DNA of 64,000 nucleotides, taken from positions 1,109,885-1,173,884 of the forward strand of contig SJOL01007418.1 of assembly GCA_004794785.1 (NCBI GenBank). Direction: 5' to 3'. Under the pieces are notes generated by a model. It was given only the letters and a program-made list of their open reading frames with translations, was not told where the DNA came from and did no database searches. Of the stretch, positions 23,393 through 33,700 are shown in pieces. Each line of letters starts with the position of its first letter. Positions within the stretch are counted from its first letter, which is position 1. Source of the stretch: Opisthorchis felineus (Eukaryota > Platyhelminthes > Trematoda > Opisthorchiida > Opisthorchiidae). The translations under genes and the position numbers were made by a program.

Positions 23393-26300
23393 CTGCACGG
23401 AGGAAAAACGGTAAGAAAATATTAACAAAGCTGCCCAGTGAAATGTCGATAACTGCCGTACATGAAACAAGTGCCAGACTGTCAAAAACAAGGTAAAATC
23501 TGGGTAAATTACTGGACTTGAAGAGGATCGAGTCATAAGTTTGCGTCAAAAGTCAGAGGTGGGCGTGCTTGTTGCACCTGCCGTGGAGAGCATTGCAGCA
23601 TGTGTCAGTGACCAGTAACAATTCCGAACGAAGTGGGGAAACCGCTGGCCTAAGCCGGAAAATTCAGTCTTGACACACTATTATCCATCTTCTATGACAT
23701 CATTCCAACCATGTCTAAGAATCGATGAGTGACTGGACGCAATAAATCAACTGCTCACCGTCTGCCATTGACGGTGTCAACAAGAATCGTCTTAGCCCGA
23801 CACTTCGACTGAGTCACGCAGCGCCTGGTGGTAAAACGGATAAGAAGACCTGCCTACGCGATAATTTTGGTACATATATTAGGGAAAAAACAGTCGGTGA
23901 AGGCTTCAATTCGACTTACGTTCTTCAGAACGGGAGTAGCGTAGCCACCCGAAACGAAAGGTGGAACATGTCGAGGGCGTTTGGCCATGAAATTCGAAGT
24001 GAGATTGACCTGAAAGCAGGAATGGAACGTCCCGTGATCAGTAATAGGACGCATTCGAAAACAAGGTTTATCGGAAAAATATTACGCAAACTCTCGGTCA
24101 AGGGCTATCCCTATTGAGAAGAATAACTGCAGTTGCCAGCTGAGGGCCTGATTGTACTCGGAGGTCTGTGTAGTCACCGTAATGCCTTCGCTTACACTGT
24201 TCATGTCATCCAACCGACTCTACTCGCAACGGTTCTGGACAAGGTTGGACAACATGTAATCACACGACCGGTCGAATTTTCGGTCGATGTGTGATGGACT
24301 GTTGGTCCTTCGGCATTTGTTTGGTACGTTTTTCTACTCTAACGCTGAAATCAGCTGACAGTAGACGAAGTCATAACTGGAACTCACTTTGGGCATGATT
24401 GGTCTGACAGTTTTCTGGGTTCCAGATGGATCAGCATTCGAATCTCTTTGGGTTGTATGTTTATCTCGTGATCGCGGACTCATACTAACGCAATACTTCA
24501 AACTGCATGACAGTGGTGGGTTCTCCAGTGCCTGAAACACGGAGGTGAAAACGCACACTCGTGGTTAGTGCATGACAAAATGCGGTCTGGCATCATCAGA
24601 CACACAGACACACAAAGCGAGGTGAAAACTACTCATACAGGCAACGATGTTACTTCACTTAACTTTGGTGGATCCAAAACTGTGTCACTCAATACTGGCC
24701 CAATTCGACGACTGGTGTGCATGAGTAAAAACGAACAGATTGTGGTTGAGTGATTTTATTGAAAACTCGTCACATTGTCCGTCTGCATCATTATCATCGG
24801 CATCAAGTAGTGGAGTTCTACAGTTTGAATCTCGAAGAGGACTCCTTCATGGGGTGTTTACTCTTGTGGGTCTCACTTCGGAGGGGTGGAAAACATGTGT
24901 GGAAAACATGTCAGAACTGAGTCCAAGGTCGATTATAATTAACGCGTTGTTCGTTCTTGTGATGGGCGAGCTCGAAATGGCTCAGTGGTTTAGACACGAG
25001 CTTCCTGACCCGAAGGTTCGTGGTTCGAATCAGACCTCTGCATCTGGACTACTCCTGTGTAGGCTTGGGAAAACTGGCTGTATCTGGGCCCTCGTGCTTC
25101 CTTCCGGTGGCATGGCAGCTAGGCACCAAAAATGTGCTACAGCTAAACCATTTTTTTCTTGTGTTGAACACCACCAGTGTGGCATGCCCCATTCAACAAA
25201 ATCTCTATGAAGTTCTGCTGATGGAAGACAGTGGTTAACTTGAAGGTACGGGACCAGTTTAGGGTCAGCGCGAAAGGCCACATAGTTCGAGGAGCAGAAC
25301 CGACGACCATAATGCCCAAAAGCGAACTCAAATGTCATGGATGCTGAAAGAATAGCATCCCTGAAGATAAACTGTGACCGTGAGAAGTCCAGTGTCCTTT
25401 GGTATGAAATGAGTTGCCTGACTAACGGAACTGATACAAAAATTCTTTCGACCCCGTTGAACATCTTTTATTAAGTAAACGACACGATTTATGTCTTTTA
25501 GTCAAAGAGAGCCAAGACATGTACACATCGCGATATGTGGATTCTATTTGTTCTAGGTGTTGCAGTTCAGACGAATAAGTAGTCTTTAAACTGTCAGTTC
25601 CAGTTTTAAATCTTCACCACAATGAATAGCTCTCAACGATGAGCAATTAAAACAATTAGACGCAGTTAGAATTTGGACATCTCAAACACAACTCACCAGA
25701 TGCTGGGTAAGATTTCGTACGCAGTCATCTTGGAAAAGTACGGGGACCTGGAATGTACGATCCAGCGACTGATGCGTCTGCAAATCAAGACGAGCAGTTC
25801 GAACAAGCAGCTCGACCACACGGGCTGGAAGCGGATTAGCCAATGAGGCTGGAGTGGTCGTGGATCGGTCAAGGAACAGAATAGGGGAGAATAGGACCGC
25901 TAAACTCGTTTCGTCCACTTCACAAGCCGGCTCATTGGCTATACTTGCCAGAAGCTCGAAAACCGGACGTATGACCATACGCAGTAGACGTTTGGGTACC
26001 AACTGAAAAAGCAAACGAATCGCACGGCGTTGATGAACTGCATTTTCTTTAGCGCCAGTCACAAGTTGAAGGAAGAGACGTCGTAGATAGACGGGAATTA
26101 GACCGACGCCATGGCGGCGCAACACACGGGCTAGCACACAAGCCACTACGGTAGCGTCGTATCGTTCAAGGATGGACAGAATCTCTGGAACCATGGCGGG
26201 GCTATGGAGTTTTTCGTCCGTCTGGTCTGTGGAGCGACTTCGGACACTCAGGGAAAGAGGACGGTGCCGCGGCGGAAACAGTGTTTTTTCCAACTCATTA

Positions 26301-29300
26301 ACGCTCGACTGATTCCCCGGACGCCGAACGATGAAACGATGTTTATCTGTTATAAAGCAACACAAATAACAAAACACCTTTAAGTAAACATACCTTGGAA
26401 ACAATGTTTCATATAGGAAAAGTAAGGTTGAGGGCCCAACAGCGATAAACTCACAGCGTTTCTCTTCCAGCAGGTAATTCAGTATCGTATTGACCACAAT
26501 GTACCAGTGTTCCAGTTCTTTGTCTGCAAGAAGACAGAGGTTTGGGTGGTGGGTGGAAATGTGAAAATGTATTAGGCTCGCCTCAATATGTATATGAAAG
26601 AGCCAGACAGATGTAAGTTGAATAGAATATACGGATTTAAATAGCAAAATACATGGAATAGCCCGCGAAAAATTCCTCCGAAAAGAGGGCGATTCCTTCT
26701 TCAACCATAACTGTCTTCTTCAGAAAGATTATACTGTTTCAAGTTAGTACGACCCCTGTACCGTGAGGATCAGTAACCTACCTGCACACTTTGCTTCCCT
26801 GGAACGGACACTTTTCTGTGGGGTGAAGGAGCGGCCAAAAGTCGGAACGCTTGAAGTGAGATTCGCGGGAGAGGACTCTGGTGGTTGGGTGGTTTTGGAC
26901 TCCTTGGTCAATGCATCCTGAATTTGTTCCATGTCCTCAGGAGTGAAAATAAGAAACCCCAAGTAATTTGTGATCAAGGCGAGGAATGAAGACGGGAAGA
27001 GACGTCGGAATTCATGGACCTCCACTGTTGGATCAGTGATTGACACATCTAACTGGACTGCACAGGAACTGGCTGTCGAACAGGCAGGTTTCTGATAACC
27101 AACCTGTTCTGCGGGTTCCATTGGATTAATATTCTGCCGGGGGTTCAGGTCCTCCACTACACGGAATACCTGAGATCAGAAGTAGGATAAACCAGTCAAA
27201 GATTGTAAAAGATACACGTAGAAATTCGGTCCACATAGTACAGTGTTTCCATTCCCAAGGTTAGCAGTAATATGTGTACGGTTGCACCTGTCACCCCTTT
27301 CTTTACTCTGAGCATTCTTGCTGGATTCAATAAGGATAATAAACTAAAAATAAGTCCACCCCTGTTTCGCTTTCACCACATCCCTATCAGCCTTGACCAG
27401 ACAATCAACACGACCTGACACGTGACCTAAGGGACTGATAGTGACAAGTTTGTGTTGATGGTGGATACTCCCAGCGATTCCGTGAACATATGCGGTTTTT
27501 CTCAGGAATGGATGTGAACCGAATGATGGACAAGCAAATTTGGTTGGGAAATGAAGGTACCAGCACGAAGAAAAAACATTTGCTCACCAAGGCAAAACGC
27601 AAAACGAGCATACACAAAGACGACATATGTGCGGAGATGACAACGTCTGAAGTGTAGTCAAAATGTTTTCCTCTCGATCTGTTAAGGACACATAGGTGGA
27701 GTCAGCGGAACAAAGAAATGCGCAAAGTTCCCGTATGCTAAATAAACAGATCTCAACTGCCCTTGGAATAGCCTTGGCCGGTTAAGAAGCTCTGATATTC
27801 TAGAGCTATGAAATGGAAACGCAGCAACCTGTAGTCCGCGTACTGCTGTTACTAGACCGAAAATCCGATCTAGTTTCGGTCAGGTCGCCTTTGGGGACCG
27901 AGTAGAAAAGACAATTTTTTCAAGATAACTAGCTTGCTTAGTATTCAAGAATCTGCTGATTATGTTGAACTCAAATTAACTATCCGTACGGGCGTGCTGG
28001 GCAGTGATGTGGTTATCAGGTCAATACGAAACTGGCAGCTAGGATGGTAGGTGACTTACCACTCTGCCCGAACGGGGGTAAAACATCCACCTTGACCGGG
28101 CTTTTTTCGCATAGAAAACCACTATAGCACCCTTGAGGAGAATGAGGTCTTGTGTATGAAACTGAACAGACCATGCTCCGCGTGGCTTAGAGTGGCTCCC
28201 GGGAAGTAACAACTCGACTATGGCAGACTCATATACTTTACAGATGATGGGAAGATTCTGAGAAGTTGTCACTCAAGGAGCGATTCAGCTCCAGTAAGTG
28301 TCAGCTGCAGGATTGAAGAGTGGGCCGTATGTGCCCAAGTCAGTGGCACTACCGGTCAGCCGTTTGTAGCCAGCTGGTGGTGTCGATCGCCATAGAGAAT
28401 ATTCCGGGTTCGAAAATTCTCGCGATTAGCGAGCGATTCCAAATGATGACACAAAATGTATAGCACTGCCCTACTTCTCAGTATACAGTGAATTCAGTCC
28501 GAAGAGGAAATTCTCCCCCTTGACTACTAAATAGGAAAGCCATGTTTTTTTACTTCTATAGCCTTTACCGCCAGACGATGGCATCAGAAATATCTCTGAT
28601 GACGAAGAAATCCGTGGAAATGTGTATTACTCAGACTTTGAGTAAACGCTGATAGGTGAAGTTGTTTTTCCTCGATTGAAAGAGAGCTCCTCTCCTTTTG
28701 AAAGTGCATTATCTTCAAATGGGAACACTGTGGAGCAGTGTTGGGTACCACTCTCGTCGTGAGTCCGTGTCCGATTGTAACCGGTAATTATCAGTCCGCC
28801 CGTCAGATTGCGCAATTGATTGCAGGTTTTAGCGATAAGATACGGTTGGTTACACTTGCCAGACTCACCCATGTTTGCAAACTAGCAAAGGTCAATCTCG
28901 GTTTATGTGTCTGGTCACAGCAGTGCGTGTGTTTGTCGGAACCATTTCAACTCCAAAGTGATCATCGGTAAACATCTAACATAAGACAATCATCTCACTT
29001 TTTCACCTCAGATTAGATGACATCTAATGAACACAGCAAAACACTCACAAGAATGATGGTGAGCGAATCATGTGTTAAGCAATACAAACATCCATTGTTT
29101 TTCTACAGAATTAGGTTTTGTTGGTTGAGTTGTATACTGTTTGGCTGAAGAATGGATCCACATTTTTGGTTTGCTTCACGTGAAACTTCAACTATAATGT
29201 GATTGGAGTGTAGGTGTTTGAATATATATCACGCGGGTAATATCGATTTGACCAAATGAGGGTTGGCGTTAATGCGCGTCTCCGATTTCCTAGGGGAACA

Positions 29301-31527
29301 CACACCTTGGGTTACCTGGCACAAAGGATACCCTGGCTGTTTTCTTATGTCGGCGCATTTGGTTGCGCTGTTTGTACAAATTCAGGGTTCTAATGATTCA
29401 CTTTTTTCACGCAGTCCGGATTACTAAGTTTGAATATTTCGTCAGGAACAGCAAAACGAATCAGACACAGGGTAAGTGACCACGGAGTGACTCATCACTG
29501 CGCTGTTACTCTGGTGTTCCCAGTGTGGAGTCATGTTACCATGTCACATCCATAGAATAGGCGTCAAAACGCCCGATAAGCAAACGAGCAGTCTTTGAGC
29601 GGTGAGGTAGGTTATGATGGTCACATGGTATGGCGAAAACGCCATTTTCCCAAGTTATCCCAAACTGCGTTGAAAGTCGGTGGCATATGTTTCTACGAGC
29701 GGACTTTGTCAATTTAGGTGTCCTTAACGAAATCAGACGAAGCGTAATCCCTCATTCACTACTCACTTGGCACAAGGCGTTATCATATTCGGTCTTAATA
29801 CGCTTTCCACCGTACTCGACGCAGCTTATCATAGTACTTCAGGGATAAACACTGTCTTGCGTGAGAAGTTCATAGCAGTGAAAATGTGAACCACGCTCCC
29901 TCAGCACCCATAACCAACTTTGGGTTAAGTATTTGCAGTGTTGGGGATTACTGTGCTCCCTCGGAAATATAGTCCCATCAGTCGAAATAGACAGATGGTC
30001 CACTGATACGAAATTAGGCTCCACCATCAGTGCACTGGAATTTGTCTGTTCGTTTCCAGTGCACTGAAGAGGTAGCATTGTACAGCAAGAAACAGATTGC
30101 TGGGGGTGTTTGAGCTCTCGGCGTAGCGACAGTGCACAAAAGTACAGTAAAACTAGATTGTACGGCCGGGAAGCGGCCAACCTTAGCAACACAAATAAGT
30201 CTACATTGAATGCAGACTAATCAACCTTGAATTATAACGTAGTGTCAAATAACTTCACTATAAGAACATCCATTACCTGCTCCGGCACATCACACAGACA
30301 GGTGTTGCCAGGTTGATACACGGATGGTGCAATCGGTTACCTAGGCGTGACCACAGTCGGATGAAACACATCCATCCTAAATGGATGTCCCTGACTGACG
30401 CGAGTGATCCTTCGGGGGGCGGGGGAGAGGATCGTTGGGCGATTTACGACAGGCCGTCGTCCGGCCCACCGTCACCGACATCACTGTCACTCCATAAAGG
30501 GACCCGGATTGATCGGTGTGTTAAACGAGTGCTAATGAAGCCTCGCCTGAAGTAAATTGCCGGGTGTCAGGTGACGCTGTTTATGGCCCGGTAACAGGCT
30601 GACCATAAACAACCTGGTAACTTGGATATGTCAAAGCGCAGCCTGTGTTCGAGGGGCTTTCAGGCAGTCTCTTGTCAGCTGTTCTCAAGTAGAATAGAGG
30701 TTTTCTTGCCAAGTTTTTTTCTGGCACATCCTTGGCCTAATTCCTCACCTGTGACTTCCAGCAGTGACAGGAGCCAAAGATACCCCGACTCTGGTCGAAG
30801 CACTGTACGTTCTAAGACAGTGAGTAAACAAAACCGACAAACTAAACAGAGAAAAAAAACTATAGTACTGGCCACAATGGAATCATAAGGTTGTGATAAA
30901 TAATCTTTATTGTGAAATGGGCTGCGAAGATTTTAAGGGCCACTGACATCGCTAGCCATTGACGTTTGTACTGGATGTTCACAATGAATGAATAAATGAG
31001 GCCCTTCGCGTTCAAAACGGTCGCCACAGCCTCAGAACTAGAACAGATACAAGCGTTCCACTTGGAACTAGGGCAACATGGGTTCACGAACGGAATTCAT
31101 CTACAAATTAGGGAACACACCACGCAAGCATAATACTCCCCTCACCGGGTCGAGGGTATCAGGTGTGTGGGGTTAATGCTAAACAGGTGTATGTATAAAG
31201 ACATACCTGGTATTTACTCACCAGACTTTGTTGATCGCACCCCCCTGCCTGCCACTTCTGGCTATACACGCTTCCAAAAGATTGGCTGCGGCGTGCCATG
31301 CGTCCACGGCATGGCGTCAAGGCGTTGATGAATTTGGCCAGTTTTTGTCCGGACGAACTACGTCGATAGACAGTCGCCTTGAGCTCTCTGACTTCATGAG
31401 AATCGGGTGAATTATGTGGGGATGTTGTATAGTCGGATGCATGTGTGTATGTGCTGGTTGAACAGCTGGCAAAGCCTGAGGTATCAGTTTCGTCACCGTA
31501 GTTTGCACTCAAAGATAGTTTGTCCAT
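23270..31527 (-). CDS. ARHGAP19-like RhoGAP protein, 5-exon gene
   Basis: Predicted regulator of Rho-family GTPases. Exons are 31527-31222, 27169-26782, 26523-25697, 24009-23920 and 23392-23270, with junction phases 0, 1, 0, 0, totalling 577 codons plus stop. Residues 1-102 are Ser/Thr-rich. About 154-188 (FRRLFPSSFLALITNYLGF, then LIFTPEDMEQIQDAL) resembles the segment before the GAP domain of human ARHGAP19. About 232-507 form the RhoGAP fold. Its late helix reads LAVLFSPILF, matching the family's NLAxxFxPxL block. The arginine-finger loop (family FRVxG) reads FIAVGPS, giving Ala259, so GAP catalysis is doubtful. Human ARHGAP19 is 494 residues. DEPDC1-type RhoGAP-like proteins, which also lack the finger, are the main alternative, but no DEP domain is seen. 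Confidence 0.8.
23920..24009 (-). CDS. RhoGAP gene exon 4 (residues 508-537)
   Basis: A 90-bp exon between a strong acceptor (CCATTCCTGCTTTCAG) and a strong donor (AAGAAC|GTAAGT), phase 0 on both sides. It encodes VNLTSNFMAKRPRHVPPF and SGGYATPVLKN, a basic tail segment after the GAP domain. Phase matches exons 3 and 5. Confidence 0.7.
24968..25155 (+). mobile_element. SINE family S1, copy 1 (full head and body)
   Basis: Best-preserved S1 copy: A box ATGGCTCAGTGGTT, B box GTGGTTCGAATC, then the family body GTAGGCTTGGGAAAACTGG, CCCTCGTGCTTCC, GGTGGCATGGCAGCTAGGCACC, TGTGCTACAGCT. It lies in intron 3 of the RhoGAP gene, antisense to it. The tRNA-derived head marks an RNA polymerase III promoter origin. 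Confidence 0.75.
25697..26523 (-). CDS. RhoGAP gene exon 3 (GAP domain, residues 232-507)
   Basis: Acceptor CTGTCTTCTTGCAG follows a long pyrimidine tract; donor CATCTG|GTGAGT ends the exon at phase 0. It encodes KELEHWYIVVNTILNYLLEE, the degenerate finger loop (Ala259), and the core helices (VVACVLARVLRRHG, RAIRLLFQLVPKRLLRMVIR, EPACEVDETSLAVLFSPILF). Positions 26393-26347 look exactly like a 47-nt intron (AAG|GTATGT...TTATAACAG), but removing it yields an immediate TAA, whereas reading through keeps frame. An alternative in-frame excision of 90 nt (26393-26304) is possible. Confidence 0.8.
26782..27169 (-). CDS. RhoGAP gene exon 2 (residues 103-231)
   Basis: Acceptor GATCTCAG at 27170 and donor GTGCAG|GTAGGT at 26782/26781 bound 388 bp, entering at phase 0 and leaving at phase 1. 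It contains the conserved pre-GAP helix pair FRRLFPSSFLALITNYLG and FTPEDMEQIQDAL, then a Ser/Thr/Pro linker ending in SFTPQKSVRSREAKCAG-like basic sequence. The split last codon is completed to Asp by exon 3. Confidence 0.8.
30027..30067. other. Perfect 14-bp inverted repeat
   Basis: Positions 30027-30040 (TCAGTGCACTGGAA) pair perfectly with 30054-30067 around a 13-nt loop, within intron 1 of the RhoGAP gene. Each arm also contains the palindrome CAGTGCACTG. Confidence 0.6.
31222..31527 (-). CDS. RhoGAP gene exon 1 (N-terminal, residues 1-102)
   Basis: The start is chosen at 31527 (GTCGGTATGGAC) because it has G at -3 and +4. An in-frame upstream ATG at 31578 has a weak context and would add 17 residues. 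The exon ends at a strong donor (AGTCTG|GTGAGT), phase 0. The protein is low-complexity (GFASCSTSTYTHASDYTTSP), then basic with RRSQSFGSVY, a likely phosphorylated linker. The link to exon 2 rests on phase and on the absence of other exons in the 4.05-kb intron. It could belong to a different gene. Confidence 0.6.
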
Positions 31528-31660
31528 ACCGACTGCAGAAAGATAATCCTTACCACATCTGTCAGATAAAATAAGCATGTGTGGGACCGCCAAAGACACG
31601 CGTATGTCGACGGCAGATTGAGAAATAAGAATCAGACGGATTTTCTGTTTGCTTGGTCAG

Positions 31661-31731
31661 CATATATATACATCGGCTTTCTGACCAAACCAGCCAATGA
31701 GCGCACGAGGAGCAATGTGCTGCATGATTGG
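31661..31731 (-). promoter_or_regulatory. CCAAT boxes and TATA element upstream of the RhoGAP gene
   Basis: Read on the minus strand, CCAAT (31731-31727), then ATTGG (31697-31693), then TATATATATG (31670-31661) precede exon 1. Transcription would start near 31635, giving a 5' untranslated region of about 110 nt. The order is right for a polymerase II promoter; TATATATA alone is symmetrical and common, so this is suggestive only. Confidence 0.4.
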
Positions 31732-32614
31732 TTCAGCCTATCAGGACGGACGATTGTCATGAGTTTGACACGGCTGCAGTGACCCGTCGAATTATGGTGC
31801 AGTGTGGCACAGGACAAACAGAGTAAGAGGGGGAGTATGTCATGAGCGAGAGACTTCAACTCCCACGACTCGCCTTGCGCGAGATTTACACAATAAACAC
31901 TGGCATCTAGCGGCAACGACAGAGAACAGGAACTGCACGTTGATTTTAACAAGTGAATCTCTTAGTAAAATATTTTCCCACTTAAGGCTCAGATTCACAA
32001 CTGGACCAAATGGCCATGAAGTAAACTGACCTAATTCAACTGTACTCGGGGCAAAACCATTAGTCCTGATAGGCCATACGAGATTAACTGAGATACAGTC
32101 TTCAACGCACTCAATTGAAGTCAGTGGCATACAATTGCGGTTTCGTTTCGTAGAGAAAACTACGACCGGCCTGACTGCCACAAAACTGACCACAAGCCAG
32201 CCTGATGAACACAAGTATCCATCAAGAATGACAAACTTCGATGCTGGCGAGACAATTATCTTCTTCGGTTTTTCGCGAGAACTACTTACACTGGCGAATG
32301 CTTACGGAAATTGCCTTGCAGTAGACAATGAGACATCGACATCACCGTTTCGCATCAGCATCTCCATTTCAGCTGATCTCGTAGCCAAACACGACGTAAA
32401 GTAGGATGGATTAAAATACGAACATGAAGACTACAATCTTGATTCTCCGAGCAAGCATAGCTATCTTGGATAGCTCTGCAAATGAATTGCCTGAATGGAG
32501 CTTGATACACCAATGCTTTTAGATCGCCCTTTCATGGCACTTGTTCTACGCCACTTGCATAGATAAAAACTTTTATGACAGTCAATATACTCTCGACAGG
32601 CACCAGTTCATTTC

Positions 32615-32632
32615 AGTAGTAGTAGTAGTAGT
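32615..32632 (+). repeat. (AGT)6 microsatellite at LINE 5' junction
   Basis: Six AGT units directly precede the first readable codon of the R2/Dong-like element. TAG/TAT-type repeats also close its 3' end at 33665-33696, suggesting insertion into a trinucleotide array. Confidence 0.75.
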
Positions 32633-33700
32633 CTGCACAACAGCGTTGACGGTCGCGGTTTACGAGAGTTGGTCGGTTCGCCTCTTTCGAATCGATGGCT
32701 CGTATTTCCATAACTAGTGTTTCCTCGGATATTTATCCGCGGTATCCAGCTCCGATGCAACCTGCTCAGGACGAGAGTTAGAAGCGCTCGGCATGGTCAT
32801 GGTGACCAGATGATCTTATGTCGTGGAAACTGTGGCCGACCGGAGAGTTTGCAGTCTTGCTGGATCATGCATGATGCCAGATGTGCTCGTCATAATCGGG
32901 TTGCAAGTGGACTCGCAGAGCGTCTCCGTCGCCTGGGATACACCGTCTTCGAGGAGTTGAGAGCACCTACTTCGATGTCATTCATCAAGCCTGACCTAAT
33001 CGATGTCCGGGAGCGCCCAGAAACTGTGATAGACGTCAGCATAGTCTCGGATGGGCGCGGCGTGACTGTGTGGAATGAGAAGAAGCAGAAGTATGGTGCT
33101 GATGAATATTCCCTCGCCATAATCTCAGCCCTATGTGCAGTTGGTTGTGATGCCGACTTTTTGGTCCACCAACCGATGATCATCTCTTATCGAGGGATCT
33201 GTTTTCCTCAGTCCGCCAAGGCTGTTATTAGACTGGGCCTTCCTAAGGTCACGGCCAGTGGCTTGTGTTTGCTTGCCATTGTGGGCTCTCTGCGTACTTA
33301 CGACACTTTTATGCGTGGTACATGGCTTGAGTGCACGTCCTTGCCATTGAATCTCACACCAGACCCAGTATGACGGACACTTTGTGCCTGATGTGCGAGT
33401 CTTGACTGTGCTAGCGCTTACCGCGTCTTGAAGAGCATTCAGCATTGCTTGTCCTTCCTTTGGTTGTTGATCTTTACACACATGTTTCCATACCAAGATT
33501 CTTACATACGTTGGGATGCATCTTATCCGACTAGCACTGTTGGTGGCTTGACTTCGAAAAGGACATTTCTCTCTTTTATCTAATATTCTCCTGTAACCCT
33601 TTCCTCACATTCATCGCTTGCAGTCACTTTTAATGTCTGTGACCATGCTCTTCAAAAATAAACGATAGTATTAGTATTAGTAGTAATATTAGTAGTGTAA
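32633..33700 (+). mobile_element. R2/Dong-like non-LTR retrotransposon, 5'-truncated
   Basis: This copy keeps only the C-terminal third of the ORF and about 320 nt of 3' untranslated sequence. It is bounded by (AGT)n on the left and a TAG/TATTAG-rich tail on the right. The coding part carries the thumb-like IQLRCNLLRTR region, a damaged zinc knuckle and a restriction-like endonuclease, the hallmark of the R2/R4/NeSL/CRE group. Within this group Dong elements are known to target TAA repeats. The reverse transcriptase core is absent. One in-frame stop and lesions in the zinc knuckle show it is dead. Confidence 0.75.
32636..33373 (+). pseudogene. LINE endonuclease (RLE) C-terminal fragment
   Basis: Frame 32636-33373 begins DGRGLRELVGSPLSNRWLVF, meets a TAA at about 32711, and resumes IQLRCNLLRTR. 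Next come the zinc-knuckle remnant (LCRGNCGRPESL... CWIMHDARCARHNRV) and the endonuclease (KPDLIDVRE, then VIDVSIVS, then EKKQKY). The PD...D...K layout fits the RLE catalytic core. The C-terminal block ISYRGICFPQSAKAVIRLGL also matches R2-type proteins. The histidine normally found between the second and third cysteines of the knuckle is missing, apparently by a short deletion. Without a first methionine or a reverse transcriptase, it is non-functional. Confidence 0.75.

Noticed and set aside
25030..25464. 144-codon minus-strand frame in RhoGAP intron 3
   Set aside because: Its C-terminal half is the antisense of an S1 SINE. The remainder has an acceptor-like site (TTTATCTTCAG) but cannot enter in phase from exon 3 without an early stop.
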